DNA from: Chloroflexi bacterium HGW-Chloroflexi-6
Lineage (GTDB): Bacteria; Chloroflexota; Anaerolineae; Anaerolineales; Villigracilaceae
NCBI GenBank assembly: GCA_002840685.1
Contig: PHBU01000004.1
Coordinates: forward strand, 1 to 64,000
Length of the DNA stretch: 64,000 nucleotides
Direction of reading: 5' to 3'
Of the stretch, positions 6,713 to 15,892 are shown one piece after another; positions within the stretch are counted from its first letter, which is position 1, and each line of letters begins with the position of its first letter. The notes beneath the pieces are model-generated. The model was given only the letters and a program-made list of their open reading frames with translations. It made no database searches and was not told the origin of the DNA. The position numbers were made by a program, and so were the translations under genes.

Positions 6713-8191
6713 ATGAACATCAAGTATGCAGTTTGGTCGGCAGTTTCGAAAGATCACCAGGCGAAACCGGACAAAGTTTCGCTGAGCGAGCAAATAGCCA
6801 TTGCGCATAAGCGTTCAATGACCAAAGGCTGGGAGAGCACCGATCTGGAATACATCGTGCCGGGGGAGAGCCGCACCAGGTATGTCAACCTGCGCGATGC
6901 CGAAAACGAGATCCCGCAGCTAAAGCAAATGCTCGACGATGCCCAGAACGGAAAGTTCAACCTGCTTGTGGTTTTTGATTACAACCGCCTCCGCGATTTG
7001 CTGGACCCGGTGGCCAAGACTCTGGCAGCCTATGGCGTGCAGCTGTATTCGCTAAGTCAGCCTGTCGAACCCATTCCCACAGAAACCTTTTCCCCGTACA
7101 CCAGCGATTCAGAATCCATTATGCGTGGAATGGCCCAGATCCTGAGCCGGGCCCAGATCAGTGACATTCAGCGTAAAATAGCCTATGCCATGCCCAAGCG
7201 AATCCTGGGCGGCCTGCCTCACATGGTGCCGCACGGATACATCCCTGTGCAAGGCCGGCCGGCGATCATCGATCCGGTCCGTTCGCAAGCCTGCATCATT
7301 GCAAAGGATATGGCCCTGGACGGCAAGTCCCTGCGTCAGATCTGTAGTTACCTCGATGCCGAAGGGCACCCGGCCCCCAAGGGAAAGCGCTGGTATCCTC
7401 AGACTGTGCAAGGCATACTTGAAAATATTTATTATGCCGGCCAGGTCACCTGGTTGAATGGCCAGATCACCAACGATCCTCGCACCGGTAAGCGCAAGCT
7501 AAAGCCGACGCCTGACCGCGCGATTCATGCCGAGGGCAAGCACCAGGCACTCTGGACGCTCGAAGAGCATCATCAACTGGTAGCCGAGATGAGCAAGCGT
7601 GAAAAGAACTACATCGGAAAGCGTGCTTACCTCTTTAGCGGTTTGCTCTTTTGTGGCAACTGTGGCGCCAACATGTCTCTGCACGCGCCCAGACTGCCTG
7701 GTAACCAGTACGTGTCACCTGAACTGGGTAGATATCGTTGCCGTAAAAATGGCAACAGTTGCAACGTGATCGCCCACACCGAACTTTTCCCGCTTGTCCT
7801 GGAGCGCCTGCGCACCGCGCTGCTGGAAGTTGAATCTGAGAAGATAAACGCAATCTCTCCAGACGGCGACCTTACGGAGCTCATTGATCGGCGCAATCGC
7901 CTGACGGAAGCCTACTTGGCGAAAGCATATAAGCTGGCTGAATATTTGGAAATCAAAAAGGATCTCGATAGCGCGATAGAACAGGCTGAAGGGAAGGTGG
8001 CTAATCTGGAGTACGAGCGAAGCCGACAGGCTGAAAAGATCAAGCATGTGAATTTCATTCTTAAAAACTGGGATGATTTTGTCGAATCATTACAGACTGA
8101 TAATCCCCAGGCAAATAATCAAGCCTTGCGTTCCATACTTACGCGTATAATTATCTCTCCAGGGCCGGATGTTCGACTGGAATTTGATTAA
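6713..8191 (+). CDS. Large serine recombinase (integrase) with an atypical catalytic motif
   Basis: A 492-residue site-specific recombinase. The resolvase-type catalytic domain spans about 1-150, with the candidate nucleophile Ser12 in WSAVSKDHQ. The family pattern is YxRxS; here the conserved Arg is Ala10 and the Tyr is Trp8. The second catalytic Arg region reads YNRLRDLLD, one residue shorter than the usual DRLxRD. The recombinase domain follows at about 170-290. A zinc ribbon lies at about 310-355 (CGNCGAN ... YRCRKNGNSCN), and a C-terminal coiled coil at about 380-460 is typical of large serine integrases. It lies at the host-side end of the element, as integrases do. The replaced Arg leaves open whether it is active. 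Confidence 0.9.
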   Translation: MNIKYAVWSAVSKDHQAKPDKVSLSEQIAIAHKRSMTKGWESTDLEYIVPGESRTRYVNLRDAENEIPQLKQMLDDAQNGKFNLLVVFDYNRLRDLLDPVAKTLAAYGVQLYSLSQPVEPIPTETFSPYTSDSESIMRGMAQILSRAQISDIQRKIAYAMPKRILGGLPHMVPHGYIPVQGRPAIIDPVRSQACIIAKDMALDGKSLRQICSYLDAEGHPAPKGKRWYPQTVQGILENIYYAGQVTWLNGQITNDPRTGKRKLKPTPDRAIHAEGKHQALWTLEEHHQLVAEMSKREKNYIGKRAYLFSGLLFCGNCGANMSLHAPRLPGNQYVSPELGRYRCRKNGNSCNVIAHTELFPLVLERLRTALLEVESEKINAISPDGDLTELIDRRNRLTEAYLAKAYKLAEYLEIKKDLDSAIEQAEGKVANLEYERSRQAEKIKHVNFILKNWDDFVESLQTDNPQANNQALRSILTRIIISPGPDVRLEFD

Positions 8192-8230
8192 ACAAAAAAA
8201 ACAACTGTCATGTACTCTCAGGAGCGAACG

Positions 8231-8548
8231 ATGAACAAAACGCCTGAAAAACCCGTTTTTCTTGGTACTTATTTTGACCGCGACTCCGTTTTGCGCTGGG
8301 AGCGTTGGACGCGGATTGTGGCCTGGGTCATTTTTGCTATTTATGTTGTCCAATATGTTTATGATACCGGCATGAACTTGTACAATTCTTTTTTGGGTGG
8401 TTATCCGGTGGATTGGTTCTATATGGCCTTTAGCCTGAGCCGACCTTTCCAGGGGGCGATGGTCCTGGTCGTTTTGCATCTGCTTGCCAAAGGGCTGCTG
8501 ATTTTGCTGGACATTGAAGACAACACTCGCCGCGCGGCGCGTAAATAA
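8231..8548 (+). CDS. Small membrane protein, two TM helices
   Basis: A 105-residue protein with no family I recognise. The start chosen is the ATG at 8231, which has an AGGAG ribosome site; an in-frame ATG 21 bp upstream would include that site. Hydrophobic stretches at about 27-45 and 75-95 suggest two membrane helices, with a basic tail (NTRRAARK) left in the cytoplasm. It is the first host-type gene after the integrated element and is followed 11 bp later by a secreted serine hydrolase, with which it probably forms an operon. Confidence 0.7.
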   Translation: MNKTPEKPVFLGTYFDRDSVLRWERWTRIVAWVIFAIYVVQYVYDTGMNLYNSFLGGYPVDWFYMAFSLSRPFQGAMVLVVLHLLAKGLLILLDIEDNTRRAARK

Positions 8549-8559
8549 ACAAGGATGCG

Positions 8560-9681
8560 ATGAAATTTAAGGTTATCCTGGTCGGGCTGATGATTTTGCT
8601 TGTGTTGTGCGTTTTGGGCACAGCCCTGGCTGGCTACTCCAATATTCGGTATACATCGCAAAACGCGGTATTGAAATATATCAACCAGCATTCCACGGAT
8701 GTGGCGATCGCTTGTTTTGATCCGGCCGCCCCGCAAACCGGGTTTTATCACAATGCTGACCAGGCCTACCCGCTGGCTTCCACCTTCAAGATTGTGCTTC
8801 TGCTCGGGTACGCCCAACAGGTTGAGGCGGGTGCGCTTGACCCGCATGAAGTTGTCCCGTTCGATGCGCTGGACTTGTATTACCTGCCTGGCACGGATGG
8901 CGGTGCACACCCTGAGTTTCTGAAGTCGCTGGGCGAAGGCCGCACAAGCATGACCCTGTCCGAAGTTGTTGATGGGATGATGACCTACAGCTCCAACGCT
9001 GCTGCCGATTACATGCTTTCGCGCCTGGGCGGGGTCGATTGGGACAGCCTTTATCGCCGGCTTGGGCTGGAACAAACCAGCAAGCCGCATTCGTATCTTG
9101 GATTGTATCTCTACATGGCCAACCACGAAGTGGGCGTCTACGATCCGCAATCGATCGGATCCGAAGCGACTCTCGCCGAGCAAGCCCGCTTGGAGCGGTT
9201 GTTTGTTGAAGATGCAGCCTGGCGCACGGCCGAATTGGAATATGTTGCCGACCTGGCCAGTCGCGCCCCGCTGGAAGCCCAAAAGAACGTAACTGCCAAT
9301 TTTGGCGCGCGCGCCAGCGCGAACGATCTCTCCAAAATGATGCTGGCCATCTACGGGGAATACGATACGCTTTCTCAGCCAACGCGCGAAATCGTTCGGC
9401 AGCACATTGAATGGCCAATGCGGCTCAATCCTGAGAACGCCAAAACCTTTAAAACCCTGGCGGTTAAAGGCGGCACCTGGCCTGCCGTGCTGACCTCCGC
9501 CTGGTATGCCGAGCCGCTGGATGCTGATCCGCGCGTGCTGGTGGTTTTATACCGCAACATGCCCAACGATTTTTGGGATGCCTGGCTGGCCAGTTTCAGC
9601 CAGCAAATGCTTGAAGTCAATGTGCTGACCAATGCCAATTGCGATTTGTATGCAACTGCTCTCGCCCCGGTTGTGCCGTAA
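8560..9681 (+). CDS. Class A beta-lactamase-like serine hydrolase, membrane-anchored
   Basis: A 373-residue protein with an N-terminal hydrophobic helix (residues 3-25) for export or anchoring. The rest follows the penicillin-binding/beta-lactamase fold. The SxxK motif is STFK (about residue 72), the SDN-like motif is SSN in MMTYSSNAAADYML (about 147), and the KTG-like motif is KGG in LAVKGGTW (about 305). The Glu166 region of true class A enzymes is not obvious, and an insert of about 60 residues follows the second motif. It may therefore be a wall-modifying peptidase or esterase rather than a resistance enzyme. The substrate cannot be predicted. Confidence 0.8.
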   Translation: MKFKVILVGLMILLVLCVLGTALAGYSNIRYTSQNAVLKYINQHSTDVAIACFDPAAPQTGFYHNADQAYPLASTFKIVLLLGYAQQVEAGALDPHEVVPFDALDLYYLPGTDGGAHPEFLKSLGEGRTSMTLSEVVDGMMTYSSNAAADYMLSRLGGVDWDSLYRRLGLEQTSKPHSYLGLYLYMANHEVGVYDPQSIGSEATLAEQARLERLFVEDAAWRTAELEYVADLASRAPLEAQKNVTANFGARASANDLSKMMLAIYGEYDTLSQPTREIVRQHIEWPMRLNPENAKTFKTLAVKGGTWPAVLTSAWYAEPLDADPRVLVVLYRNMPNDFWDAWLASFSQQMLEVNVLTNANCDLYATALAPVVP

Positions 9682-9750
9682 GTGCATGTAGCTGGCTGGG
9701 AACGGGTATACTTTGCATTATTTTGAAAAATCATACACAGGAGTTTTAAA

Positions 9751-10761
9751 ATGACGATTATTGCTCTCGATGCGATGGGAAGCGATGAATACCCGATCCC
9801 GGATGTGACCGGCGCTGTGGATGCCGCCCGCGAATACGGTGTCGAAATTATTCTGGTAGGTGACGAAGCCAGACTTAAGCCTGTGCTCGATGGGCTGAAC
9901 CCTGGCAGCCTGCCGATTCGAATTGTGCATGCCCCTGAAATGCTGACCATGGAAGACAAGGGTGTCGCGCTGGCCCTCAAAGCGCGCCGTCCGAATGCAA
10001 AAAACTCAATGGCTGTTGGCATTGACCTGGTCAAAAATGGACAGGCGCAGGCTTTTGTGACCGCCGGCAATACCGGCGCAGCCCTCGCGACAGCCTATTT
10101 CAGGCTCGGCCTGATCGAAGGAGTTGATCTGCCTGCCCTGGCTCCGGTCTTCCCGACTGCCACCGGCTCGTGTGTTGTACTCGATATTGGTGCAAACCCT
10201 GATGTCAAGCCCGATAACTTGCGCCAGTTTGCCATCATGGGCAGCATCTACGCTGAAAAAGTGCGAGGAATTAAAAATCCGAAAGTCGGTCTGCTTTCGA
10301 ACGGTGAGGAAGAGGGCAAGGGCAACAGCCTGGTGCGCGAAGCGACTCCCTTGCTCAAGGGCGCGGGCCTGAATTTCTTCGGCAATGTTGAAGGCAAGGA
10401 AGTTATCGGCGGCAGCGTTGATGTGGCCGTGACCGATGGTTTTACCGGCAACATCATGCTTAAATCTTCCGAAGCGGTTGCCAAGCTGATCGTGGATAAG
10501 ATCAAGGAAGCGATTAAGTCCGGTGGTCCGCTGGCCCTGCTGGGCGGGATCCTCGTCAAGCCGGCCCTGGGCAAGATCAAAAAGTTGCTCGACCCCGCTG
10601 AAGAAGGCGCGGCTCCCTTGCTGGGCGTGAATGGGCTGGTTTTCATCGGGCACGGCCGTTCGGATGCTTTTGCGATCAAGAACGCCATCCGCGTTGCCAA
10701 AAACGCCGCCGAAGCGGATGTTTTGAGCGCCATGCGCGCAGGAATTGCCGAGAGAATATAG
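9751..10761 (+). CDS. plsX: Phosphate acyltransferase PlsX
   Basis: A 336-residue protein that makes acyl-phosphate from acyl-ACP, the first step of phospholipid synthesis in bacteria using PlsX/PlsY. The opening MTIIALDAMGSDEYPIPDV is diagnostic, and AFVTAGNTGAALA (about residue 92) and LDIGANPDVKPDNL (about 142) are family signatures. The C-terminal GHGRSDAFAIKNAI is also typical. The ribosome site is AGGAG, and a TATACT -10-like box lies upstream near 9706. fabF follows 75 bp later, a common pairing. fabH, fabD and acpP, often nearby, are absent from this locus. Confidence 0.97.
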   Translation: MTIIALDAMGSDEYPIPDVTGAVDAAREYGVEIILVGDEARLKPVLDGLNPGSLPIRIVHAPEMLTMEDKGVALALKARRPNAKNSMAVGIDLVKNGQAQAFVTAGNTGAALATAYFRLGLIEGVDLPALAPVFPTATGSCVVLDIGANPDVKPDNLRQFAIMGSIYAEKVRGIKNPKVGLLSNGEEEGKGNSLVREATPLLKGAGLNFFGNVEGKEVIGGSVDVAVTDGFTGNIMLKSSEAVAKLIVDKIKEAIKSGGPLALLGGILVKPALGKIKKLLDPAEEGAAPLLGVNGLVFIGHGRSDAFAIKNAIRVAKNAAEADVLSAMRAGIAERI

Positions 10762-10836
10762 ATTGGCCTGTGTTTCATCGCAAGCAAACCATTTTCAAAG
10801 TGAAGTTCTCAAAATAGCCAGCAGGAGCATGTTTAT

Positions 10837-12084
10837 ATGGAAAAAAGACGCGTTGTGATTACCGGCATGGGTGTGGTCAGCGTTCTAGGCACCGGCCTTC
10901 CCGCTTTTTGGGATGGTTTGGTGAACGGGCGCTCCGGCATCCGCCGCATTACCCAGTTCGATGCCAGCGCTTTTCCCTGTCAGATTGCCGGGGAAGTGCC
11001 GGATTTTGTCCCGGAAAATTTTATGGATCGCAAAGAAGCCCGGCGTGTGCCGCGTTCGGCTCAGATGGGTTTTGCTGCCGCCAAAATGGCTGTCGAAGAC
11101 TCTGGACTGCCGACCCCGCTGCCCGAACCGGAACGTTCCGGGGTTGCCTTCGGGACCGCCATCGGCGGCATGGATCGTTTCGACGATGGCGTGCGCACGA
11201 TTCGCGCCCAGGGTTATGACCGCCTGAACCCGTTTACGGTGCCGACATCCTTGCCGAACACCTCCGCTTATTTGATCTCGCAAGCCTTCCAGTGCCTCGG
11301 TCCGACAACAACCATCGGTACGGCCTGCGCCACGGGCACTCAGACGGTCGGCGAAGGCCTGGAGATGATCCGGCGCGGTGCGGCGGATGTGGTCATCGCT
11401 GGCGGCACCGAAGGGATTATTCAGGATTTTGCCATCGGCGGGTTTTGTGCGATGCGCGCCTTGCCGGTCAATTACAACGATGCCCCCGAAAAGGCCTCGC
11501 GCCCATTCGACAAGAACCGCGAGGGATTCATCTACTCTGAAGGCGCTGCCGCTTTGGTGCTTGAATCGCTTGAGCATGCCCTGGCGCGCGGCGCCCGGAT
11601 TTACGCCGAACTGGCCGGGCAGGCCTCTTCTTCCGATGGGTTCCACATGGCCGCGCCTGACCCCGAAGCCGCTGGCCCGATCCGCGCCATGAAATGGGCG
11701 CTTGCCGATGCCGGGTTGACGCCCGAAGATGTGGACTACATCAACGCCCATGGCACATCCACCCCGCTCAACGACCTGACTGAAACCCGGGCCATCAAGG
11801 CCGTTTTTGGTGAACGCGCTTACAAAATTGCGATCTCATCCATCAAATCGATGATCGGTCACGCCATGGGCGCTTCCGGCTCACTGGAGACGATTGCCTG
11901 CGCCAAGATCATCAGCGAGGGCATCATCACCCCGACCATCAATTATGAAACTCCAGACCCTGAGTTGGATTTGGATTATGTGCCAAATGTGGCGCGCAAG
12001 CAGCAGGTTAATGTTGCCCTGTCCAATTCTTTCGGCCTGGGCGGTCAAAATGCCTGCGTTGTTTTGAAACGGTTTGAAAAATAA
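10837..12084 (+). CDS. fabF: Beta-ketoacyl-ACP synthase II
   Basis: A 415-residue condensing enzyme that extends the fatty-acyl chain by two carbons using malonyl-ACP. The catalytic triad is visible: Cys in TIGTACATGTQT (about residue 164), His in YINAHGTSTPLND (about 306) and His in KSMIGHAMGASG (about 343). The start MEKRRVVITGMGVVSVLG and the end NSFGFGG-like NSFGLGGQNACVVL are standard. Length is normal. It lies downstream of plsX and probably shares its transcript. Confidence 0.97.
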   Translation: MEKRRVVITGMGVVSVLGTGLPAFWDGLVNGRSGIRRITQFDASAFPCQIAGEVPDFVPENFMDRKEARRVPRSAQMGFAAAKMAVEDSGLPTPLPEPERSGVAFGTAIGGMDRFDDGVRTIRAQGYDRLNPFTVPTSLPNTSAYLISQAFQCLGPTTTIGTACATGTQTVGEGLEMIRRGAADVVIAGGTEGIIQDFAIGGFCAMRALPVNYNDAPEKASRPFDKNREGFIYSEGAAALVLESLEHALARGARIYAELAGQASSSDGFHMAAPDPEAAGPIRAMKWALADAGLTPEDVDYINAHGTSTPLNDLTETRAIKAVFGERAYKIAISSIKSMIGHAMGASGSLETIACAKIISEGIITPTINYETPDPELDLDYVPNVARKQQVNVALSNSFGLGGQNACVVLKRFEK

Positions 12085-12104
12085 ACTCTGAAAAAGGAAT
12101 CTAA

Positions 12105-12815
12105 ATGAAACTCGTACTCGACGAAAAGATCATCAAACGCAACACCGCCATTGGGCGCTATTCCAGCCTGGTGGCTTTGCTCATCCTGGGCGGAGGTATG
12201 TACGTTACGTTTGCTTTCCCTGAACAGGTCACCCTCTCGTTCGGCGCACTGCTGGTTGGCTTTTTGCTTTCGCAGTTCGGCATCTACTTCGGCAACCGCT
12301 GGGGACGCCGTCCGCGCACTGACGAGCGCCTGACAGCCGGGCTGAAGGGATTGACCAAGGATTACAGCCTCTACCATTATGCATCCCCTGTTTCACACCT
12401 GCTGGTCGGCCCCGCGGGTGTCTGGATCATCGAGCCGTATTACCAGCGCGGCACCATTACCTACGAAAAAGGACGCTGGCGCCAGAAAGGCGGCGGATTT
12501 TTGCTGTCTTACCTGAAAATCTTTGCCCAGGAAGGTCTTGGCCGCCCCGACATCGAGATCGAATCGGACACTGAGAGCCTGAAAAAATTCCTGACCAAGC
12601 AACTGGGCGAAGGACAGGTTCCGCCTATCAACACAGTGCTGGTCTTTACCGATGAGCGCGCCGAACTGAAGGCTGACGATGCCCCGCGCCCGACCCTCAA
12701 ACTTGGCTCACTCAAGGAATTCTTTCGCAAAACGGCCAAGTCAACGCCAATGTCGGCGCCTGACTTCAAACGCGTGACCGATGTTTTGCCACAGGAATCC
12801 GTCGAAGTCAAATAA
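12105..12815 (+). CDS. NERD-like membrane protein
   Basis: A 236-residue protein with two membrane helices at about 23-43 and 45-65. A soluble part follows with the pattern of a NERD (nuclease-related) domain: DERLTAGLKGL, then SPVSHLLVGPAGVWIIEPYY and GTITYEKGRW. This layout (a helix with an acidic residue, then a strand of the type LLVGPxGVFVIE) is common in NERD proteins. The full set of nuclease residues is not obvious, so catalysis is doubtful. The stop overlaps the next start by one base (TAATG), so it is coupled to the YgjP-like gene. Function unknown. Confidence 0.65.
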   Translation: MKLVLDEKIIKRNTAIGRYSSLVALLILGGGMYVTFAFPEQVTLSFGALLVGFLLSQFGIYFGNRWGRRPRTDERLTAGLKGLTKDYSLYHYASPVSHLLVGPAGVWIIEPYYQRGTITYEKGRWRQKGGGFLLSYLKIFAQEGLGRPDIEIESDTESLKKFLTKQLGEGQVPPINTVLVFTDERAELKADDAPRPTLKLGSLKEFFRKTAKSTPMSAPDFKRVTDVLPQESVEVK

Positions 12816-13486
12816 TGCCCGAAATCGATCAGATCGTTCGCAGCAAACGAAAAACCATCGCGTTGGTCATCCAGCGCGATGGCGCTTTGATTGTCCGGGC
12901 TCCCCTGCGCATGCCCGAGAAAGCCATTCGCGAAATGGTTGCCCAAAAAGCGGAATGGATCGCCAGGGCCCAGGCCAAAATGCGTGCAAACCCGCCTATT
13001 GCGGGCACGTACAAATTTATTGACGGCGAAAAATTTCTTCTGATGGGCGCAAGACACCCGCTCAAGATCGTCAAAAATCAGCGCGCAAATCTAACCTTTG
13101 AGGCTGGAACCATCTTTTTGGCCGAAAAAGCCCATCCGCGTGCGCGGGAAGCCTTCACGCTCTGGTACCGCAAACTGGCTGCCACACTGCTGCCGGGTCG
13201 TGTCGAGGCACTCGCCAGAAAACACGGTTTCAAACCCGGCAAGATCCGCATCACCTCGGCCCGCACTCGTTGGGGTTCGTGCAGCAGCACCGGCACCATC
13301 TCGCTCACCTGGCGGCTGATTATGGCCCCGCCGGAAGTGATTGACTACGTCATTATTCACGAGCTTGCCCATCTCGATATCAAAAACCACTCCAAAACCT
13401 TCTGGCAGGCCGTCGCCGTCCTTTTGCCGGAATACAAAACACACCTTGCCTGGCTTAAAAACAATGGGCAAACCCTAGACATCTAA
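12815..13486 (+). CDS. YgjP-family metal-dependent protein
   Basis: A 223-residue protein of the YgjP/DUF45 family, which carries a zincin-type HExxH. The motif IIHELAHLDIKNHSKTFW at about residues 177-194 gives HELAH plus the third ligand His. Upstream, ITSARTRWGSCSSTGTISLTWRLI is the family's WGSC signature. Family members are described as zinc proteins with peptidase-like folds, and some are reported to act on nucleotides. The substrate here is unknown. The ATG overlaps the stop of the NERD-like gene by one base. Confidence 0.9.
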   Translation: MPEIDQIVRSKRKTIALVIQRDGALIVRAPLRMPEKAIREMVAQKAEWIARAQAKMRANPPIAGTYKFIDGEKFLLMGARHPLKIVKNQRANLTFEAGTIFLAEKAHPRAREAFTLWYRKLAATLLPGRVEALARKHGFKPGKIRITSARTRWGSCSSTGTISLTWRLIMAPPEVIDYVIIHELAHLDIKNHSKTFWQAVAVLLPEYKTHLAWLKNNGQTLDI

Positions 13487-13487
13487 C

Positions 13488-14318
13488 ATGAACCTTCAAA
13501 ACCTGCATAAACGCCCCTTGCCCGCCCAACCCTGGGCCGAAGGCGAAAAAATCCCCTGGAACGATCCGGCCTTTAGCCAGCGCATGCTCCATGAGCATCT
13601 GACTCAGGAGCATGATGCCGCCAGCCGCCGCGCGACAGTCATTAAAAAGCATATCAAGTGGATCCATAATAAGCTCCTGGCGAAGAAACCCTCCCGCATC
13701 CTTGACCTGGGCTGTGGCCCCGGCCTGTACTGCGCGGAGCTGGCTGCGCTCGGGCATGTTTGCCACGGGATCGACTTTTCTCCCGCCTCCATAGCGCACG
13801 CCGTTAAAACTGCCCCGGCCAACTGTTCCTACACCCTGGGTGACCTGCGGACTACGGAATTTCCGGCCGGCTTCGATCTGGTTCTGTTCATCTTTGGCGA
13901 ATTCAACGTTTTCAAGCCGGCCCACGCCCGAGAGATTTTGCAAAAAGCCTACGCCGCTCTGACCCCTGGCGGAAGCATCTTGCTCGAACTCTCCACCTTC
14001 GACGCCGTTGAGCAAATGGGCAACCAGCAACCATCCTGGTACACATCCTCTGGTGGCTTGTTCAGCGCGGGTCCGCACACCTGCCTGATGGAATCCTTCT
14101 GGGATGAAGACCAGTCCGCTGCCACCGAACGCTATATCATCCTCGAACCTGACGGGCAATTAACACATTACGCATCTACAACCCAGGCTTATACTGAAGA
14201 CGATATTTCCAGTCTGCAGAAAGAATGCGGCTTTGGTGGGGTTGCCTTCCACGACTCGCTCACCGGTCAAACCAGTGAAAGCCCCGAAGATTTCTTCGTT
14301 GTAACAGCCACCAAATAA
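13488..14318 (+). CDS. Class I SAM-dependent methyltransferase
   Basis: A 276-residue methyltransferase. The SAM-binding motif I is ILDLGCGPGLYCAELAALGH (about residues 70-89), followed by HGIDFSPASIAHA (motif II acid, about 93) and FDLVLFIFGEFNVF (motif IV region). After the Rossmann domain comes a C-terminal beta-rich part (about 175-270) that may bind the substrate. It starts 2 bp after the YgjP-like gene's stop and ends at a strong terminator, so it is the last gene of the operon. The substrate is not predictable. Confidence 0.9.
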   Translation: MNLQNLHKRPLPAQPWAEGEKIPWNDPAFSQRMLHEHLTQEHDAASRRATVIKKHIKWIHNKLLAKKPSRILDLGCGPGLYCAELAALGHVCHGIDFSPASIAHAVKTAPANCSYTLGDLRTTEFPAGFDLVLFIFGEFNVFKPAHAREILQKAYAALTPGGSILLELSTFDAVEQMGNQQPSWYTSSGGLFSAGPHTCLMESFWDEDQSAATERYIILEPDGQLTHYASTTQAYTEDDISSLQKECGFGGVAFHDSLTGQTSESPEDFFVVTATK

Positions 14319-14323
14319 AAAAG

Positions 14324-14352
14324 AAGCCGATGGAGATCATCCATCGGCTTTA
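14324..14352 (+). terminator. Rho-independent terminator
   Basis: An 11-bp stem, AAGCCGATGGA (14324-14334) with its inverse (14340-14350), and a 5-nt loop. It lies 5 bp after the methyltransferase stop and is followed by a short T/A stretch. Confidence 0.8.
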
Positions 14353-14815
14353 TTACAGGTTATTCTAAGTTGTTTTTACCCTTGCAGTTGCTCACTTTCT
14401 TTTCAATTACGAGAAGTGTTTCACTTGCAACGTGCTACCAGCAAAAACAGGTTACTGAGGAAAGGGCGGGAAAACCTTCTTCGTGTCGAGGTGGACATCT
14501 GGTCGAAGATCTTGAAGATCTTGCCAGTGAGAAACTACCACCCGACCTTTCCCCTTGTGTTGTACGGTTCCATCGTTTCGATTTCAACCTCCTTTCTTGT
14601 GAACGGAAGTAACTTCTACAGTCATGATACAACAAAACCGCTTAAATGTTCCTTAGAGTTTTTTTGCACATCTGTAAACGCTTGTCTGGACAGAAAACAG
14701 TATTGTTTTGTTGTAGAATAAAGCCTCAGTCGGGGGCAGTTATTGGTTTGGGTATATTCAGGAAACATCAAATCTGCTAAACATCCCCGCGAGTTGCATA
14801 ACGAATAGAGGAGCC
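14353..14815. other. Intergenic region with no supported gene
   Basis: Several short open frames exist on both strands but none has convincing residues. On the minus strand an AGGAGG-like site (14586-14594) precedes an ATG at 14573 that runs only 12 codons. This could be a leader peptide or the wreck of a small gene. A rightward promoter for the next gene must lie here, but I cannot place it. Confidence 0.4.
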
Positions 14816-15745
14816 ATGGAAGAAGATGCACTTCAAGCATTTGAAGACAGCAGGCTATTAAATGCTTTGATGGACAATGTCGCCGATAGCATTTATTTCA
14901 AAGATCGTCAATGCCGGCTGCTAAGGGTCAGCCGAAAGATGTCTATGGATCTGGGGTTCGACGACCCGGCTGAATTGGTGGGAAAAACCGATGTGGATTT
15001 TTTTGGCCGCGAGTTTGGCGAACAAACGATCGCAGAAGAGTTGCATATGATGGAAACCGGCAAGCCGATCATTGGCTTGGTTGAAAGCCGTTTGCTGCCA
15101 AACGGCGAACTGAATTGGACCTCAACCACAAAATTACCCATACGAGATAAAAACAAGAATGTGATTGGTCTGCTGGGTATCACACGTGAGATTAATGAAT
15201 TAAAACGCGCAGAACTGAACATGCAATACCTGGCGACCCACGATGTTTTGACCCAAATTCCAAACCGCTACCTTTTGATTGATCGCATTGAACAGGCTCT
15301 CGCTCGATCTGTGCGCAGCGAATCGCGTTTTGCGATCCTGTACATTGATCTGGACAATTTCAAAGATATCAATGATTATTACGGCCACGATGTTGGGGAT
15401 GAAGTGCTCAGACGCTCGGCGAAACTAATGCGGGAATCGGTGCGTTCTGTTGACACCGTTGCACGCATGAGCGGGGATGAGTTTGTGATCGTACTCGAAT
15501 CAATCACCGATGGCGAAAATGCCATGCTGGTTGCTGAACAGGTGCGAAAAAAGTTACGAATAAATTTCGAGCCGCTCGGTTTTCAGGTAAAAATATCTGC
15601 ATCGATTGGGATAAGCCTGTATCCAGATCATGGCCGCAGCACGAGCATTCTGCTAAAAGCGGCTGACCAGGCCATGTATATGGCAAAAAAGCAAAAAAAT
15701 AAATGTGCCATATATACGCCGCCGGTGATGCCAAAACCGGGCTAA
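14816..15745 (+). CDS. PAS-GGDEF diguanylate cyclase
   Basis: A 309-residue protein that should make cyclic di-GMP from two GTP. A PAS sensor domain spans about 10-125 (ALMDNVADSIYFKDRQCRLL ... VIGLLGITREINELKRAE). The GGDEF domain spans about 135-300. The active-site loop reads SGDEF (about 220) rather than GGDEF; SGDEF is known in active cyclases. An inhibitory I-site RSVD lies five residues before it, so product feedback is expected. There is no signal peptide or membrane helix, so it is cytoplasmic. It has a good GAGGAG ribosome site and no close partner. The HD-GYP phosphodiesterase at 54122 would have the opposite activity. Confidence 0.93.
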   Translation: MEEDALQAFEDSRLLNALMDNVADSIYFKDRQCRLLRVSRKMSMDLGFDDPAELVGKTDVDFFGREFGEQTIAEELHMMETGKPIIGLVESRLLPNGELNWTSTTKLPIRDKNKNVIGLLGITREINELKRAELNMQYLATHDVLTQIPNRYLLIDRIEQALARSVRSESRFAILYIDLDNFKDINDYYGHDVGDEVLRRSAKLMRESVRSVDTVARMSGDEFVIVLESITDGENAMLVAEQVRKKLRINFEPLGFQVKISASIGISLYPDHGRSTSILLKAADQAMYMAKKQKNKCAIYTPPVMPKPG

Positions 15746-15892
15746 TCAGGGTTTGCCTTCCCGTACTATTACATCCACTCATAAAGAATGGTTGCTCTTG
15801 CAGCCAACTTCGTGATAATCGTCACTAGCGCGCTTTGGCGCGCTTTGCTATGCTAGGGTGAATAGCCTGTTCACTCATAAGGAACCCCTCAG

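Noticed and set aside
8560..9681. Antibiotic-resistance beta-lactamase
   Set aside because: The fold motifs fit, but the Glu166-type residue is not evident and an unusual insert is present. Resistance cannot be claimed.
14535..14573. Leftward 12-codon frame with a good AGGAGG site
   Set aside because: Too short to call without conservation; noted only as a possible leader peptide or gene remnant.
14370..14721. Rightward ORFs of 80 and 101 codons between the methyltransferase and the diguanylate cyclase
   Set aside because: No ribosome site, no family pattern, and residue use unlike neighbouring genes.
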